64,000 nucleotides of DNA. Origin: Streptomyces sp. CB00455 (GTDB lineage Bacteria; Actinomycetota; Actinomycetes; Streptomycetales; Streptomycetaceae). How positions within the stretch are numbered: position 1 is the stretch's first letter; each line of letters opens with the position of its first letter. The notes under the pieces are model-generated. The model saw only the letters and a program-made list of their open reading frames with translations, did no database searches and was not told the DNA's origin. Made by a program: the position numbers and the translations under genes. Location: positions 434,102 to 498,101 of the forward strand of contig NZ_LIVQ01000003.1 of NCBI RefSeq assembly GCF_001905445.1, written 5' to 3'. Positions 8,701-17,968 of the stretch are shown in pieces.

Positions 8701-11074
8701 CGACGTCCTTGTTGCCGTCCTTGTCGATGACGAGGTAGCCGACGGAGGAGGCGCCGGGCTTGAGCTTGACGTACGCGAAGGCGCCGTAGGCGTCGCGGCC
8801 GGTGAAGTCGTGGCCGGCGGGCCAAGGAGTGGCCTCGCCGTCGGCGAGGTCGCCCCAGGCGTACAGCCGCCAGTTCGTGTAGTCGCCGTCGGGGCGGTGA
8901 TAGTGGACGACGGCGTGGTCCCGCTGGGTGGCCGTGGGGGTCTCGGTGGGCGGGGCCTGGCCGGTGGCGGAGGTGGCGAGGGCGCTCGCGCTGCGGCCGG
9001 CGGAGTCGACGACGACGGCCTTGTAGCGCAGGGCGGTGCCGGCCGGGGTCTTGGCGTCGAGGTGCTGGGTGACCTTGTAGGGGGCGTGGTCGGCGGTGCC
9101 GAGGACCTGCCACTTGTCGGTGCCGGTCTGGGCGGCGAAGACGACCCGGTTCAGGCCGCCGCCGCTGACGTCGGCGGAGAGCTCGACGGTGCCGGTGGCG
9201 CCGGGGGCCGGGGCCTTGAGGGTCAGGGTGGGCTTGACGGCCGGCTTGGCGGCGGGCGTCACGGCCTGGAGGACGACGGAGCCGAGGGCCGGGACCGGGA
9301 CGGTGAGCTTGCCGGCCGCCGAGGCGCGGATCAGCGCGGTGCCGCCGTACAGGGTGCGGTACTGGGCGCCGGCGGGGGCGTCGATCTCGACGGTGCGGGA
9401 GTCGGCGCCGTTGTTGGCGGCGACCAGGTACTCGGTGCGGGTCTTGGTGTCGGTGCGGGCGAAGGCGTAGAGGGAGCCGTCGGAGAAACGTTCGCTCTGG
9501 ACGCCGTCCCGCAGCGCCGGGTGTGCCTTCGTCAGCTTCGAGAGAGCACTGATCTGCTGGTAGAGCGGGTGTTCCGGATCGTAAGCATCGCTCGCGTGCG
9601 TGCGCACCGTTCCGAGCTGGTCGTCGTCCAGGTAGTCGGCGACCCGCGTGGCGAACAGCGGCTGCCGGGCGTCCTTGTCGCCGCCCGCGCCGGTGAAGCC
9701 CTGCTCGTCGCCCGAGTAGACGACCGGGTTGCCGCGGGAGAAGAACATCAGCTCGTTGGCCAGCCGGTAGCGGTCGAGCAGTTCCTGCTCGCCGGCGCCC
9801 GGCCGGTCCTGCCGGAGGAAGGTCCCGAAGCGGCCCATGTCGTGATTGCCTAGGAAGGTGACCTGCTCGTAGGCGTTGGCCTTGTCGGTGGTGTAGCGGT
9901 AGTCGTCACCGAGGACGGCGGCCAGCCGTCCGGCCGCCGCGCCCTGGGAGGCGTAGGCGCGGATCGCGTCCTGGAGCGGGAAGTCGAGGGTGGCGTCGAG
10001 GCGGCCGCGTGTCACGTAGGGGGAGGTGACGGCGGTGTCGGCGGAGTAGACCTCGCCGAACATGAAGAAGTCGTCCCGGCCACGCTTCGCTGCGTACGCG
10101 TCGAGGGCGGTGGCCCACTGGGTCCAGAAGCCGGTGTTGACGTGCTTGACCGTGTCGATACGGAAGCCGTCGATCCGGAAGTCCTTGACCCACTTCTCAT
10201 AGATCTTCTCCATCCCTTCGACGACCTCGGGGCGCTCGGTCCACAGGTCGTCGAGGCCGGAGAAGTCACCCTGCTCGGAGGACTCCCCGGCGAAGGTGGA
10301 GTCACCCCGGTTGTGGTACATCGACGGGTCGTTGAGCCAGGCGGGGACCTTCAGGTCCTTCTTCGCCGCGGGGACGAACGGCGTGCGGGGGAAGGAGTCG
10401 GCGCCGGTCTTCGGGAAGGCGCGCCCGCCCGCGGCGTAGTCCGCGTCGTCGAAGGGGACGCCGTCCTTCGTCAGGTAGGGGAACGCCCCCTTCGACAGGT
10501 ACGAGGAGGACCCCTCGCGGTAGTCGACGACATCGGCGGTGTGGTTGGTGATGACGTCGAAGAAGACCTTCATCCCCTTGCCGTGGGCCTTGTCGATCAG
10601 CCGTTCCAGGTCGGCGTTCGTGCCGAAGTGCGGGTCGACCTGGGTGAAGTCGGTGATCCAGTAGCCGTGGTAGCCGGCCGAGACGTCGGCGCCCTTGCCC
10701 TGTACCGGCTGGTTCTTGAAGATCGGCGCCATCCAGATGGCGGTCGTCCCCAGTCCCTTGATGTAGTCGAGCCGGTCGGTGAGGCCCTTCAGGTCACCGC
10801 CCTGGTAGAAGCCCTTGTCCGCCGGGTCGAAGCCGGTCTCCAGCCGGCTGCCGGTGAGGCCGCCCCGGTCGTTGCGCGGGTCGCCGTTGGCGAAGCGGTC
10901 CGGGAGGACGAAGTAGAACTGCTCCCGGGTCAGGTCGTGGCGGGCCGGCTCGGCGGCGAGTTTCGCGTCCGAGGGCGGGCCGGGCGCGGCGGCCGGCGCG
11001 GCCGCCGCGGGGAGGGCGGGCAGGAGCGTCACGGCCAGGGCGGCGGCGAGGGCTCCTGCGGCAGGGCGTATCAA
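5717..11074 (-). CDS. pulA: Secreted double-catalytic pullulanase (alpha-amylase-type GH13 + CBM41 x2 + pullulanase GH13)
   Basis: A 1785-residue extracellular enzyme that hydrolyses alpha-1,6 branch points of starch or pullulan, with a second alpha-amylase-like catalytic unit. It has a Sec signal peptide (about 1-27, ending AAAA). The first GH13 unit spans about 40-570: [10 protein letters not shown] near 175, [10 protein letters not shown] near 305, MFGEVYS near 341, [10 protein letters not shown] near 411. Two CBM41-like modules follow, [14 protein letters not shown] near 711 and [14 protein letters not shown] near 828. Then come an N-terminal pullulanase module and the second GH13 unit: [17 protein letters not shown] near 1270, DVVYNHTVA near 1321, [10 protein letters not shown] near 1385, YGEGWNFGE near 1428, DAHDNET near 1558. 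All catalytic acids are present in both units. It lies 49 bp downstream of the alpha-amylase gene, so it is probably co-transcribed. Confidence 0.93.
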   Translation of the reverse strand: MIRPAAGALAAALAVTLLPALPAAAAPAAAPGPPSDAKLAAEPARHDLTREQFYFVLPDRFANGDPRNDRGGLTGSRLETGFDPADKGFYQGGDLKGLTDRLDYIKGLGTTAIWMAPIFKNQPVQGKGADVSAGYHGYWITDFTQVDPHFGTNADLERLIDKAHGKGMKVFFDVITNHTADVVDYREGSSSYLSKGAFPYLTKDGVPFDDADYAAGGRAFPKTGADSFPRTPFVPAAKKDLKVPAWLNDPSMYHNRGDSTFAGESSEQGDFSGLDDLWTERPEVVEGMEKIYEKWVKDFRIDGFRIDTVKHVNTGFWTQWATALDAYAAKRGRDDFFMFGEVYSADTAVTSPYVTRGRLDATLDFPLQDAIRAYASQGAAAGRLAAVLGDDYRYTTDKANAYEQVTFLGNHDMGRFGTFLRQDRPGAGEQELLDRYRLANELMFFSRGNPVVYSGDEQGFTGAGGDKDARQPLFATRVADYLDDDQLGTVRTHASDAYDPEHPLYQQISALSKLTKAHPALRDGVQSERFSDGSLYAFARTDTKTRTEYLVAANNGADSRTVEIDAPAGAQYRTLYGGTALIRASAAGKLTVPVPALGSVVLQAVTPAAKPAVKPTLTLKAPAPGATGTVELSADVSGGGLNRVVFAAQTGTDKWQVLGTADHAPYKVTQHLDAKTPAGTALRYKAVVVDSAGRSASALATSATGQAPPTETPTATQRDHAVVHYHRPDGDYTNWRLYAWGDLADGEATPWPAGHDFTGRDAYGAFAYVKLKPGASSVGYLVIDKDGNKDVAADRTIDVTKTGEIWLEQGTEPARTDRPAYPPQDQAKAVLHYQRPDGAYDGWGLHVWTGAANPTDWSKPILPTRTDSYGAVYEVPLAAGATSLGYILHKGDEKDLPNDQSLDLKATGHEVWMLGGQEKYLLPQPAGSAAALDLTKSQAVWIDGDTLAWNAPATAASVQLLASREGAVKAENGTLTGRAQWLRLGARTELTAAQKQKFPHLASYGAYTVDPRDRDRVREALRGQLVASARSANGAVLAATGVQLAGVLDDLYANDAPLGPVFKDGRPTLSVWAPTAQQVSLELDGRTVAMRRDDATGVWSVRGERSWTAKPYRYDVTVWAPSTRQVVQNLVTDPYSTALTADSVHSLVVDLADPKLAPPGWKTLRKPAPVPFTSAQIQELHIRDFSVADRTTTHPGQYLAFTDTGSAGMRHLRDLAAAGTSYVHLLPAFDFATVPEKPQDRTEPACDLKVYAPDSPQQQACVAAAAAKDAYNWGYDPLHYTVPEGSYASDPNGTARTVEFRRMVQSLGDAGLRTVMDVVYNHTVAAGQSDTSVLDRIVPGYYQRLLADGSVATSTCCADTAPENAMMGRLVVDSVVTWARQYKVDGFRFDLMGHHPKANILAVRKALDELTVAKDGVDGKKIVLYGEGWNFGEVADDARFVQATQKNMAATGIATFSDRARDAVRGGGPFDEDPRVQGFASGLFTDPNAAAAGSAPEEQKARLLHAQDLIKIGLTGNLAAYTFTDTAGRRTKGSELDYNGAPAGYAAAPGDALAYVDAHDNETLADALNYKLPPATTAPDRARMQVLAMATAALSQGPALSQAGTDLLRSKSLDRNSYDSGDWFNAVHWDCRDGNGFGRGLPPAADNAPKWPYAQPLLASPAPVPACAEITGASAAYRDLLKIRTTERAFGLTTAEAVQAQLSFPLSGKEETPGVITMALGDLVVVFNATPTAQAQRVPALAGTAYALHPVQAAGSDATVKRSAYDARTGEFTTPARTVSVFTRR

Positions 11075-11123
11075 GGCGGGTCTCCTTGGTCACGTAGCGC
11101 GTGGTCGGTGGCGGGAGGGGAGG

Positions 11124-12848
11124 TCAGTTGCGCCAGGTGTCGGCCGGCGTGACCTTGCCGTTCGCGGGGACGGTGGCGGTGCGGTCGGGCCCGCTCTCCC
11201 AGGTGACGTTGCCGGCGGCGTCCTTGCGGACGTACTTGTACGCGAAGGCGGTGCCCGCCGGAAGGCTGACGTCGAGCTTCCAGACGGGGTAGGCCGCCGG
11301 GTCGAGCTTCAGTGCGCCGGCGGGGTTCCAGTTGCCGAGCTCGGCGCGGTCCCCGGTGACGTAGATGTTCTGGCCGGGGACGGTGGTGGCGTTGACGGCG
11401 AAGGAGACGCCGGGGGCGGACGCGGGCGGCGGGGTGGGGGCGCCGGAGCAGGTGCGGGCGTTGACGTGCAGGGCCACGGCGGTGTCGGCGCCGAGGGTGG
11501 CGGTGAAGCGGCCGCCGGAGTCGACGCGCACCGTGCGGCCGCTCTGCACGTCGCAGTAGTCGCCCGCCGCCAGCGAGGTCTGGAAGGTCCGCGTCAGCGC
11601 GGCGCCCTCGTGGTTGACGGCCACGTACGCCTTGGCGCCCCGCCCGAAGGCGATCTGGTCGCCGCCGTTGTCCCACCAGTCGGTGACGGCCTGGCCGCGG
11701 GCGGCGTTGCGGAAGGCGACCATGGAGGAGATCTCCCGCCAGGCGTGCTGGCACGTCCAGCCGTCGGCGTAACAGGCTTTCACGGCGCCCCCGTTCGGCG
11801 GACCGGCGTCCTTGTCGGTCCACTCGTAGCCGGAGTGCACGTCCGGCGACCCGTAGGGCCAGGCCAGCATGAAGACGTGGGCGAGGGTGTAGGCGGCGCC
11901 GTCCTTGTGGGTGAGGGTGTCGCCGCCGCGCTCGGTGTCGTGGTTGTCGACGAAGACGGCCGAGGAGCCGCTCGGCATGTACCCCCACGCCTCGCCGAAG
12001 TTCTTCAGGTGCGCGAGGTCCTCGTTCAGGAACATCCGCTTGAGGTCGCGCGCGTACCGGAACTCCTGTACGTCGCCGTTGCCGAGGTACTCGCTCGGCG
12101 AGACGGCCTCGCCGGCGCCGTGGATCGCCTCCTGCTTCCAGTAGGCCCCCGGGCTGGTCAGGCGGGACTTGATGTTCGCGAGGTCGGCGGCCGGCATGTG
12201 CTTGGCGCCGTCGATCCGGAAGCCGTCGACGCCCAGGGACAGCAGGTCGTTGAGGTACCCGGCGATGCGGCCCCGTACGTAGTCCTCGCCGGTGTCCAGG
12301 TCGGCGAGCTGCACGAGTTCGCAGTTCTGGACGTTGCCCCGGTCCTGATAATTCGAGATCGAGGCCCGGCAGTCGTCCATGTCGGCACCCGAATAGAGCC
12401 CCGGATAGCTGTACTTCGTATACGAAGATCCCCCGGTGCCGGTGAAGGTGGCGCCGGCGTCCGCCGGACCGGCCATGTGGTTGATGACGGAGTCGACGAC
12501 GACCTTGACCCCGGCGGCGTGACAGGTTTCGACCATGGCCTTGAAGGCGGCACGGTCGCCCAGCCGGCCGGCGATCTTGTAGCTGACGGGCTGGTACGAG
12601 GTCCACCACTGCCCGCCCTGCACGTGCTCCTGCGGCGGCGACACCTGGACGTAGCCGTAGCCGGCGGCCCCGAGGCTGTCGGCGCAGGCCCGCCCCACGG
12701 ACTCGAACTTCCACTCGAAGAGCACGGCGGTGACGTCCCGCTCCCCCGGGGGCGCGGCCTGCGCCTGCGGCGCCTGCCCGGTGAGCGTGGCGGCGGCGAG
12801 CGCGACGGCGGTCACCAGGGCTCTGAGGGTTCTGACGGTGGGGGGCAT
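11124..12848 (-). CDS. Secreted alpha-amylase with C-terminal CBM20 starch-binding domain
   Basis: A 574-residue endo-acting starch hydrolase. The start is the ATG at 12848 (MPPTVRTL...), with GGAGGA just upstream and a Sec signal peptide of about 32 residues (cleavage near AQA-APPG). The GH13 catalytic core shows [12 protein letters not shown] near 120, [10 protein letters not shown] near 207 (nucleophile Asp), the acid/base Glu in the [13 protein letters not shown] segment and [11 protein letters not shown] near 300. A CBM20 module occupies the last roughly 100 residues ([28 protein letters not shown]). This is the usual architecture of Streptomyces alpha-amylases. It is first gene of an apparent operon with the pullulanase. 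The upstream region carries CTTGC/GCAAG palindromes. Confidence 0.94.
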   Translation of the reverse strand: MPPTVRTLRALVTAVALAAATLTGQAPQAQAAPPGERDVTAVLFEWKFESVGRACADSLGAAGYGYVQVSPPQEHVQGGQWWTSYQPVSYKIAGRLGDRAAFKAMVETCHAAGVKVVVDSVINHMAGPADAGATFTGTGGSSYTKYSYPGLYSGADMDDCRASISNYQDRGNVQNCELVQLADLDTGEDYVRGRIAGYLNDLLSLGVDGFRIDGAKHMPAADLANIKSRLTSPGAYWKQEAIHGAGEAVSPSEYLGNGDVQEFRYARDLKRMFLNEDLAHLKNFGEAWGYMPSGSSAVFVDNHDTERGGDTLTHKDGAAYTLAHVFMLAWPYGSPDVHSGYEWTDKDAGPPNGGAVKACYADGWTCQHAWREISSMVAFRNAARGQAVTDWWDNGGDQIAFGRGAKAYVAVNHEGAALTRTFQTSLAAGDYCDVQSGRTVRVDSGGRFTATLGADTAVALHVNARTCSGAPTPPPASAPGVSFAVNATTVPGQNIYVTGDRAELGNWNPAGALKLDPAAYPVWKLDVSLPAGTAFAYKYVRKDAAGNVTWESGPDRTATVPANGKVTPADTWRN

Positions 12849-12913
12849 GCGGATTCCTCCTGGCGGGCAGAGGTGGGGATTGCTCGCGACCGTAGGGGCC
12901 ACCCGGAAGTGGT

Positions 12914-12939
12914 GCAAGGCCTTGCGCAAGAGATTGCAG
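12914..12939 (-). promoter_or_regulatory. Putative MalR/Reg1-type operator of the amylase-pullulanase operon
   Basis: Between the divergent amylase and cutA genes, two perfect palindromes overlap: GCAAGGCCTTGC (12914-12925) and CTTGCGCAAG (12921-12930), followed by TTGCAG at 12934. CTTGC/GCAAG half-sites are the kind recognised by the LacI-family maltose/amylase regulator of Streptomyces. The site lies about 65-90 bp before the amylase start, a plausible promoter position. The binding itself is inferred. Confidence 0.6.
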
Positions 12940-13075
12940 ATTTGTTTCCGACCGCGTGTCCCCGCCGCGACGCCGGCGCACCCCGGACGACTCGGTCCGC
13001 GGCCGGCGGCGCCCGCGCGGGAACGGCCGTAAGGTCCACGCAGTACACCGACCACCGACACCGCAGGAGGCCGTC

Positions 13076-13396
13076 ATGGCGAGCGACATCGTGATCGCGC
13101 AGACGTCCGTCGACAACGAACACGCGGCGAAGGAGCTGGCGCGGGGCGCGGTGGAGGCCCGACTGGCCGCCTGTGCGCACGTCGACGCCCCTTCGACCGC
13201 CGTCTACCGGTGGAAGGGGACCGTCGAGACGGCGACCGAGTGGCGCGTCTCCTGCAAGACGACCCGGGACCGGCTTCCCGCGCTCAGCGCGTGGGTCGCG
13301 CAGCAGCACGCCTACGACGTACCCGAGTGGATCGTCCTGGCGGTGGACGGCGGCTCGGACGCCTACATGGCCTGGGTCGCCGAGGAGACCCGCTAG
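13076..13396 (+). CDS. cutA: Divalent-cation tolerance protein CutA
   Basis: A 106-residue CutA1-family protein, a small trimeric protein linked to divalent metal tolerance. Characteristic segments are AARLAACAHVDAPSTAVYRWKG-like (here ARLAACAHVDAPSTAVYRWK), WRVSCKTT and the C-terminal YDVPEWIVLAVDGGSDAYMAWV. The ATG at 13076 has a strong ribosome binding site (GCAGGAGG). The gene diverges from alpha-amylase. Its TAG stop is the outer end of the palindrome that follows, so the repeat supplies the last codon. Confidence 0.95.
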   Translation: MASDIVIAQTSVDNEHAAKELARGAVEARLAACAHVDAPSTAVYRWKGTVETATEWRVSCKTTRDRLPALSAWVAQQHAYDVPEWIVLAVDGGSDAYMAWVAEETR

Positions 13397-13461
13397 TGCT
13401 GCGACCGGAAGGGTCCACCGGGTCGCGGCGCCCGGCAAACCCTTCCGGGGCACAGCACTAG
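13393..13461. repeat. 69-bp interrupted palindrome holding the stop codons of both convergent genes
   Basis: The ends are exact inverted copies, CTAGTGCTG (13393-13401) and CAGCACTAG (13453-13461). Inside them are CCGGAAGGGT (13405-13414) and ACCCTTCCGG (13439-13448), then CCGGG/CCCGG around the centre. The left TAG ends cutA and the right one, read on the minus strand, ends the lacI gene. It can act as a bidirectional terminator. The layered arms and CTAG borders also look like a small non-autonomous repeat element; copies elsewhere in the genome would decide this. Confidence 0.8.
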
Positions 13462-14459
13462 GGCACCTGCGCCGTGGACCCCCGCACCACCAGTTCCGGC
13501 TGGAAGACGTACTCCGTGCGCTGGACCGGGGTGCCCGACACCGCCTCCAGCAGGGCGCCCACCGCAGCCGTCGCCATCGCGCGTACCGGCTGGCGCACCG
13601 TCGTCAGCGGCGGATCCGTGAACGCGATCAGCGGGGAGTCGTCGAAGCCGACCACCGACACGTCCTGCGGCACCCGCAGACCCCGCTCGCGGGCCGCCCG
13701 GATGACGCCCAGCGCCATCGGATCGCTGCCGCACACGATGCCCGTGCAGCCGCGGTCCAACAGGGCCATGCCGGCCGCGTGTCCGCCCTCCACCGTGAAG
13801 AGCGTGCACTGGATCAGCCCGTCCGCCTCCGCCTCCGGCAGCGCCGCGCGGAACCCCTGCTCCTTGCGGGCCGACGGCACGTACCGCGTCGGCCCGATCG
13901 CGAGCCCGATCCTGCGGTGCCCCAGGTCCTGCAGGTGCCGTACGGCCATGTCCGCCGCCGCCCGGTCGTCCGGGGAGATGAACGGGGCGTTCACCTGCTC
14001 GTTGAAGCCGTTGATCAGAACGAACGGCACCCCGCGCGCCGCCAGTCGCTGGTAGCGCGCGGGGTCCGCGTGGGCGTCGGCGTGCAGGCCCGACAGGAAC
14101 ACGATCCCGGTGACACCGCGCTCCTCCAGCTGTTCCACCAGTTCGTCCTCGGTGGCCCCGCCCGGAGTCTGCGTGCACAGCACCGGCGTGTAGCCGTGCC
14201 CGGCCAACGCCTGCTCTATGACCTGCGCGAACGCCGGGAAGATCGGGTTGGTGAGCTCCGGGATCAGCAGCCCGACCAGCCCGTTGCTGCGCCGTTTGAG
14301 CCGTACGGGCCGCTCGTAGCCCAGCAGGTCGAGCGCGGCCAGCACCCTGTGCCGGGTGCCGGCCGCCACGCCCGGTTTGCCGTTGAGCACGCGACTGACG
14401 GTCGCCTCGCTGACCTGGGCCTGCGCGGCGATGTCCGTCAGCCTCAGCGGGGAAGTCAC
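13458..14459 (-). CDS. LacI-family transcriptional regulator (MalR paralogue, distal gene of mal operon)
   Basis: A 333-residue repressor. The N-terminal helix-turn-helix and hinge are clear: LTDIAAQAQVSEATVSRVLNG, followed by KPGVAAGTRHRVLAALDLLGYERP. The rest is a periplasmic-binding-like effector domain ending in FTDPPLTTVRQPVRAM and ELVVRGST. The GTG at 14459 overlaps the stop of the upstream glucosidase (GTGA); another GTG at 14471 is possible but the chosen one matches the paralogue at 21197. The protein is strikingly similar to that paralogue along its whole length. Because it is last in the mal operon, it probably gives feedback control of sugar uptake. Confidence 0.92.
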   Translation of the reverse strand: MTSPLRLTDIAAQAQVSEATVSRVLNGKPGVAAGTRHRVLAALDLLGYERPVRLKRRSNGLVGLLIPELTNPIFPAFAQVIEQALAGHGYTPVLCTQTPGGATEDELVEQLEERGVTGIVFLSGLHADAHADPARYQRLAARGVPFVLINGFNEQVNAPFISPDDRAAADMAVRHLQDLGHRRIGLAIGPTRYVPSARKEQGFRAALPEAEADGLIQCTLFTVEGGHAAGMALLDRGCTGIVCGSDPMALGVIRAARERGLRVPQDVSVVGFDDSPLIAFTDPPLTTVRQPVRAMATAAVGALLEAVSGTPVQRTEYVFQPELVVRGSTAQVP

Positions 14460-16045
14460 CCCTGCCACCACACCGTGGTGTCCGCCGGAAGGACATCGGG
14501 GTCGGCGAGGTCACCGCTCGCCAGCAGCACCGTGCCCGGCGCGGGCAGCCGTACCGGCTCGTCCGTGGTGTTCACGGTGCAGACGAAGTCTCCGCGCCGG
14601 AAGGCCAGTACGCCGGCCGGGGTGGGCAGCCACTCGACGCCGTCGCCCGCGCCCAGCGCCGGGTGCGCGCGCCGCACCCGCAGCGCGGAGCGGTACAGCT
14701 CCAGCGTGGACTGGGGGTCGCCGGTCTGCGCCTCCACGCTGAGCCCGGCCCATTCGACGGGCTGCGGGAGCCAGCTGCCGCCGGTCCCGAAGCCGTACGG
14801 GGCCTGGTCGCCGCTCCACGGGATCGGTACGCGACAGCCGTCGCGGAGCCCGTCCTGGCCGTTCGCCTTGAAGAAGGAGGGGTCCTGGCGCACCTCGTCC
14901 GGGAGGTCCACCACCTCCGGGAGGCCGAGCTCCTCGCCCTGGTAGACGTACGCCGACCCGGGTAGGGCCAGCATCAGCAGCGCGGCGGCGCGGGCCTTCT
15001 CCAGGGTGCCGAAGCGGGTGCGGTGACGGACCACGTCGTGGTTGGACAGCACCCAGGTGGTGGGGGCGCCGACGGGCCGCATCGAGTCGAGCGACTCGTC
15101 GATGGTGGCGCGCAGGGCCTCGGCGTCCCAGCCGGTGTTCAGGTAGTGGAAGTTGAAGGCCTGGTGCAGCTCGTCGGGGCGCAGGTAGAGGGCGGTGCGG
15201 TCCGCGCTCGGCGTCCACGCCTCGGCGACGCCGATGCGGTCTCCCGCGTACTCGTCGAGGACCCGCCGCCAGGAGCGGTAGATCTCGTGGACGCCGTCCT
15301 GGTCGAAGAAGGGCAGCACCTGGTTGCCGAGGAGCTTGAGCTGCTCGCCGCGGCCGAGGTCCGGCAGGCCGGGGGCCTTGACCAGGCCGTGGGCGACGTC
15401 GATGCGGAAGCCGTCGGCGCCGAGGTCGAGCCAGAAGCGCAGGATGGAGCGGAACTCGTCCTGGACGGCGGGGTGTTCCCAGTTGAAGTCGGGCTGCTCG
15501 GAGGCGAAGAGGTGCAGGTACCACTCACCGTCCGGGGTCCGGGTCCAGGCGGGACCGCCGAAGATGGACTCCCAGTCGTTGGGCGGCAGTTCGCCGTTCG
15601 CGCCCTGCCCGGCGCGGAAGTGGAATCGCTCGCGCAGGGGGCTGCCGGGGCCTTCGCGCAGCGCCTGCTTGAACCACTCGTGCTGGTCGGAGCAGTGGTT
15701 GGGGACGAGGTCGACGATGATGCGCAGACCCAGGGCGTGGGCTTCGCGGATCACCGCGTCGGCGTCGTGCAGGGTGCCGAACATCGGGTCGATGGCCCGG
15801 TAGTCGGCGACGTCGTAGCCGGCGTCGGCCTGCGGGGAGGCGTAGAAGGGGCTGAGCCAGACGGCGTCGACCCCGAGGTCCCTGAGGTAGGGCAGGCGGC
15901 TGCGGATGCCTTCGAGGTCCCCCATGCCGTCCCCGTTGGAGTCGGCGAAACTGCGCGGATAGACCTGGTAGATCACCGCTTCTCTCCACCAGCCGGGCAG
16001 GGTGCCGGTGGAGGTGGGAAGTGCGTCGGCGAGGTGCTGGGTCAT
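14456..16045 (-). CDS. aglA: Cytoplasmic GH13 alpha-glucosidase (maltodextrin hydrolysis)
   Basis: A 529-residue oligo-1,6/alpha-glucosidase-type GH13 enzyme without signal peptide, so it acts on imported maltodextrins in the cytoplasm. It begins GWWREAVIYQVYPRSFADSN, with the calcium-loop-like DSNGDGMGDL. Conserved regions are DLVPNHCSDQH near 103, FRIDVAHG near 205 (nucleophile Asp), GVAEAW near 272 (Glu) and LSNHDVVRHRTR near 330 (Asp). It lies 45 bp after malG and overlaps the following lacI by 4 bp, so it belongs to the mal operon. AAGGA before the ATG at 16045 serves as ribosome binding site. A close paralogue lies at 19465. Confidence 0.93.
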   Translation of the reverse strand: MTQHLADALPTSTGTLPGWWREAVIYQVYPRSFADSNGDGMGDLEGIRSRLPYLRDLGVDAVWLSPFYASPQADAGYDVADYRAIDPMFGTLHDADAVIREAHALGLRIIVDLVPNHCSDQHEWFKQALREGPGSPLRERFHFRAGQGANGELPPNDWESIFGGPAWTRTPDGEWYLHLFASEQPDFNWEHPAVQDEFRSILRFWLDLGADGFRIDVAHGLVKAPGLPDLGRGEQLKLLGNQVLPFFDQDGVHEIYRSWRRVLDEYAGDRIGVAEAWTPSADRTALYLRPDELHQAFNFHYLNTGWDAEALRATIDESLDSMRPVGAPTTWVLSNHDVVRHRTRFGTLEKARAAALLMLALPGSAYVYQGEELGLPEVVDLPDEVRQDPSFFKANGQDGLRDGCRVPIPWSGDQAPYGFGTGGSWLPQPVEWAGLSVEAQTGDPQSTLELYRSALRVRRAHPALGAGDGVEWLPTPAGVLAFRRGDFVCTVNTTDEPVRLPAPGTVLLASGDLADPDVLPADTTVWWQG

Positions 16046-16090
16046 GTCGTCCTTGAAGAGATCGGGCCGGTCGGGAGGGCGGGTGGGTGG

Positions 16091-16936
16091 TCAGCCCTTG
16101 GTGGCGCCCGCCGTCATGCCGGCGACGAGGTGACGCTGGGCGAAAACGAAGAAGATCGCCGCGGGGATCGCGATGAGGACCGAGGCGGCGCTCATGGCAC
16201 CCCAGTTGGAGGTGTACTGCGTGACGAAGGTCTGCAGTCCGCCGGCCAGGGTGAGGTTCTCGTCGCCGACCATGAAGGCGGAGGCGTAGGCGACTTCGCC
16301 CCAGGCGGTGATGAAGGCGTAGAAGCCGGTGACGGCGAGGCCGGGCTTGGCGAGCGGCAGGATCAGCCGCCAGAAGGTGCCGAAGGGGTTGAGCCCGTCG
16401 ACGCGGCCGGATTCGTCGATCTCCACCGGGATGGTGTCGAAGAAGCCCTTCATCATCCAGGCGCAGAACGGCACGGCGATCGTGAGGTACGTGATGATCA
16501 GACCGAGCGGCTGGTTGAGCAGCCCGAGGTCTCCCATCAGGTTGTAGAGCGGGACGATGAGGATGGCCATCGGGAACATCTGGGTGATGAGCAGGGTCCA
16601 CATCAGCGGCTTCATGCCGGGGAACTTGAAGCGGCTGACCGCGTACCCGGTGGTGGCGGCGATGAACACGCCCAGCACGGTGGTGACGGCGGCGACCAGG
16701 ACCGAGTTGCCGAACCAGCTGAGGAAGTGGCTCGACTCCAGCAGGTAGCGGTAGTTGCCGAGGGTGGGTTCCTTGACGAAGTCCGTGGTGATCGCGTGCT
16801 GCTGCGGCTTGAGCGAGGTCAGCAGGATCCACAGCACCGGGAAGACGGCGATGACGGACGCGACGAGCAGCGTCGCGTGCAGGCCGACGGAGGCGAGCGG
16901 GGCGCGGCGGCCCCGGATGCGCGTGGTCACGGTCAC
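16091..16936 (-). CDS. malG: Maltose/maltodextrin ABC transporter permease MalG
   Basis: A 281-residue inner-membrane permease with six predicted hydrophobic segments. The EAA-type cytoplasmic loop that contacts the ATPase is visible as EIDESGRVDGLNPFGTFWRL near 190. The GTG at 16936 overlaps the malF stop (GTGA), giving tight coupling; GTG codons at 16939 and 16930 are alternatives. It pairs with MalF and the lipoprotein MalE. No ATP-binding subunit is encoded nearby. Confidence 0.93.
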   Translation of the reverse strand: MTVTTRIRGRRAPLASVGLHATLLVASVIAVFPVLWILLTSLKPQQHAITTDFVKEPTLGNYRYLLESSHFLSWFGNSVLVAAVTTVLGVFIAATTGYAVSRFKFPGMKPLMWTLLITQMFPMAILIVPLYNLMGDLGLLNQPLGLIITYLTIAVPFCAWMMKGFFDTIPVEIDESGRVDGLNPFGTFWRLILPLAKPGLAVTGFYAFITAWGEVAYASAFMVGDENLTLAGGLQTFVTQYTSNWGAMSAASVLIAIPAAIFFVFAQRHLVAGMTAGATKG

Positions 16937-17961
16937 CACACCTCTCCCTGCTTGCGCAGCGAGCGCCGGTAGACCAGCGCGAAGATCATGAGCAGGGCGA
17001 GGATGAGGACGCCCCAGGTCGCCGAGACGGCGAAGTCGCGCGGGCTGGTGATGAAGGCCTCGCGGAAGGCCTGCGTCACCAGGATCTCGGTGGAGTCGCC
17101 CGGTCCGCCGCGGGTGAGCAGGAAGATCACCGGGAACATGTTGAAGGTCCAGATGGTGGAGAGCAGGATCACCGTCATGCTCACCGCGCGCAGCCCGGGC
17201 AGGGTGATGTGGCGGAAGCGCTGCCAGGGGGTGGCGCCGTCCATCTCGGCGGCTTCGTAGAGCTCGCCGGGGATGGACTGCAGTCCGCCGAGCAGGGCGA
17301 CCATCATGAAGGGGACGCCGAGCCAGACGTTGACGGTGATGACCGAGAGCTTGGCCCAGGTCGGGTCGTCGAGCCACGGGACGGCGGAGATGCCCCCGCC
17401 GTCGAGGAGCTTGTTGAGGATGCCGTTGTCGCGGTTGAAGAGGAACCGCCAGGCGAAGACGGAGACGAAGCCGGGAACGGCCCAGGGCAGGATCAGCGCC
17501 ATCCGGTAGGCGGCGCGGCCGCGGAAGTCCCGGTTGAGCATGTTGGCCAGGACCAGGCCGAGCGCGAAGGTGATGGACACGCAGGCGACGGTCCACACCA
17601 CCGTCCACACCAGCCGCTGCAGGAAGACCGGGTCGCCCAGCACCGCCACGTAGTTGTCGAGCCCGACAAACTCGTACGTGGCGTCGAGGTGGCGGGCCCC
17701 GATGGTGCGGGCGACGTTGCGTTCGTTCGCGTCGGTCAGCGAGAGGTAGACGCCCCGGACCAGCGGCCAGCCGATGATCACGCCGAGGACGAGCACCACC
17801 GGGGCGATCATGGCCCAGGCGTACCAGTGGGTGGCGAGGGCGCGCCTCGTTCCACCGCGCTTCCCGCTGTCAGTCCAGCGGCCCCGGCCGCGGGCGACGT
17901 CGGTGTTCCCGAGGTCGTCGCCCGCGGCCGTGGCCACCGACTGGCTGGTGTCAGCAGCCAT
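16933..17961 (-). CDS. malF: Maltose/maltodextrin ABC transporter permease MalF
   Basis: A 342-residue permease with a long hydrophilic N-terminus (about 45 residues) before the first membrane helix (WAMIAPVVLVLGVIIGWPLV). The EAA loop reads YEAAEMDGATPWQRFRHITL near 240. It begins 7 bp after malE ends and overlaps malG by 4 bp, so the three transport genes are one unit. Its substrate is inferred from the MalE and glucosidase neighbours. Confidence 0.93.
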   Translation of the reverse strand: MAADTSQSVATAAGDDLGNTDVARGRGRWTDSGKRGGTRRALATHWYAWAMIAPVVLVLGVIIGWPLVRGVYLSLTDANERNVARTIGARHLDATYEFVGLDNYVAVLGDPVFLQRLVWTVVWTVACVSITFALGLVLANMLNRDFRGRAAYRMALILPWAVPGFVSVFAWRFLFNRDNGILNKLLDGGGISAVPWLDDPTWAKLSVITVNVWLGVPFMMVALLGGLQSIPGELYEAAEMDGATPWQRFRHITLPGLRAVSMTVILLSTIWTFNMFPVIFLLTRGGPGDSTEILVTQAFREAFITSPRDFAVSATWGVLILALLMIFALVYRRSLRKQGEVW

Positions 17962-17968
17962 GGTTTCT

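Noticed and set aside
5828..9853. Very long open frame (over 1300 codons) antisense to the pullulanase gene
   Set aside because: It is the mirror of a high-GC3 gene. The product is a low-complexity Gly/Val/Ala-rich string with no family, whereas the minus strand encodes a full multi-domain enzyme.
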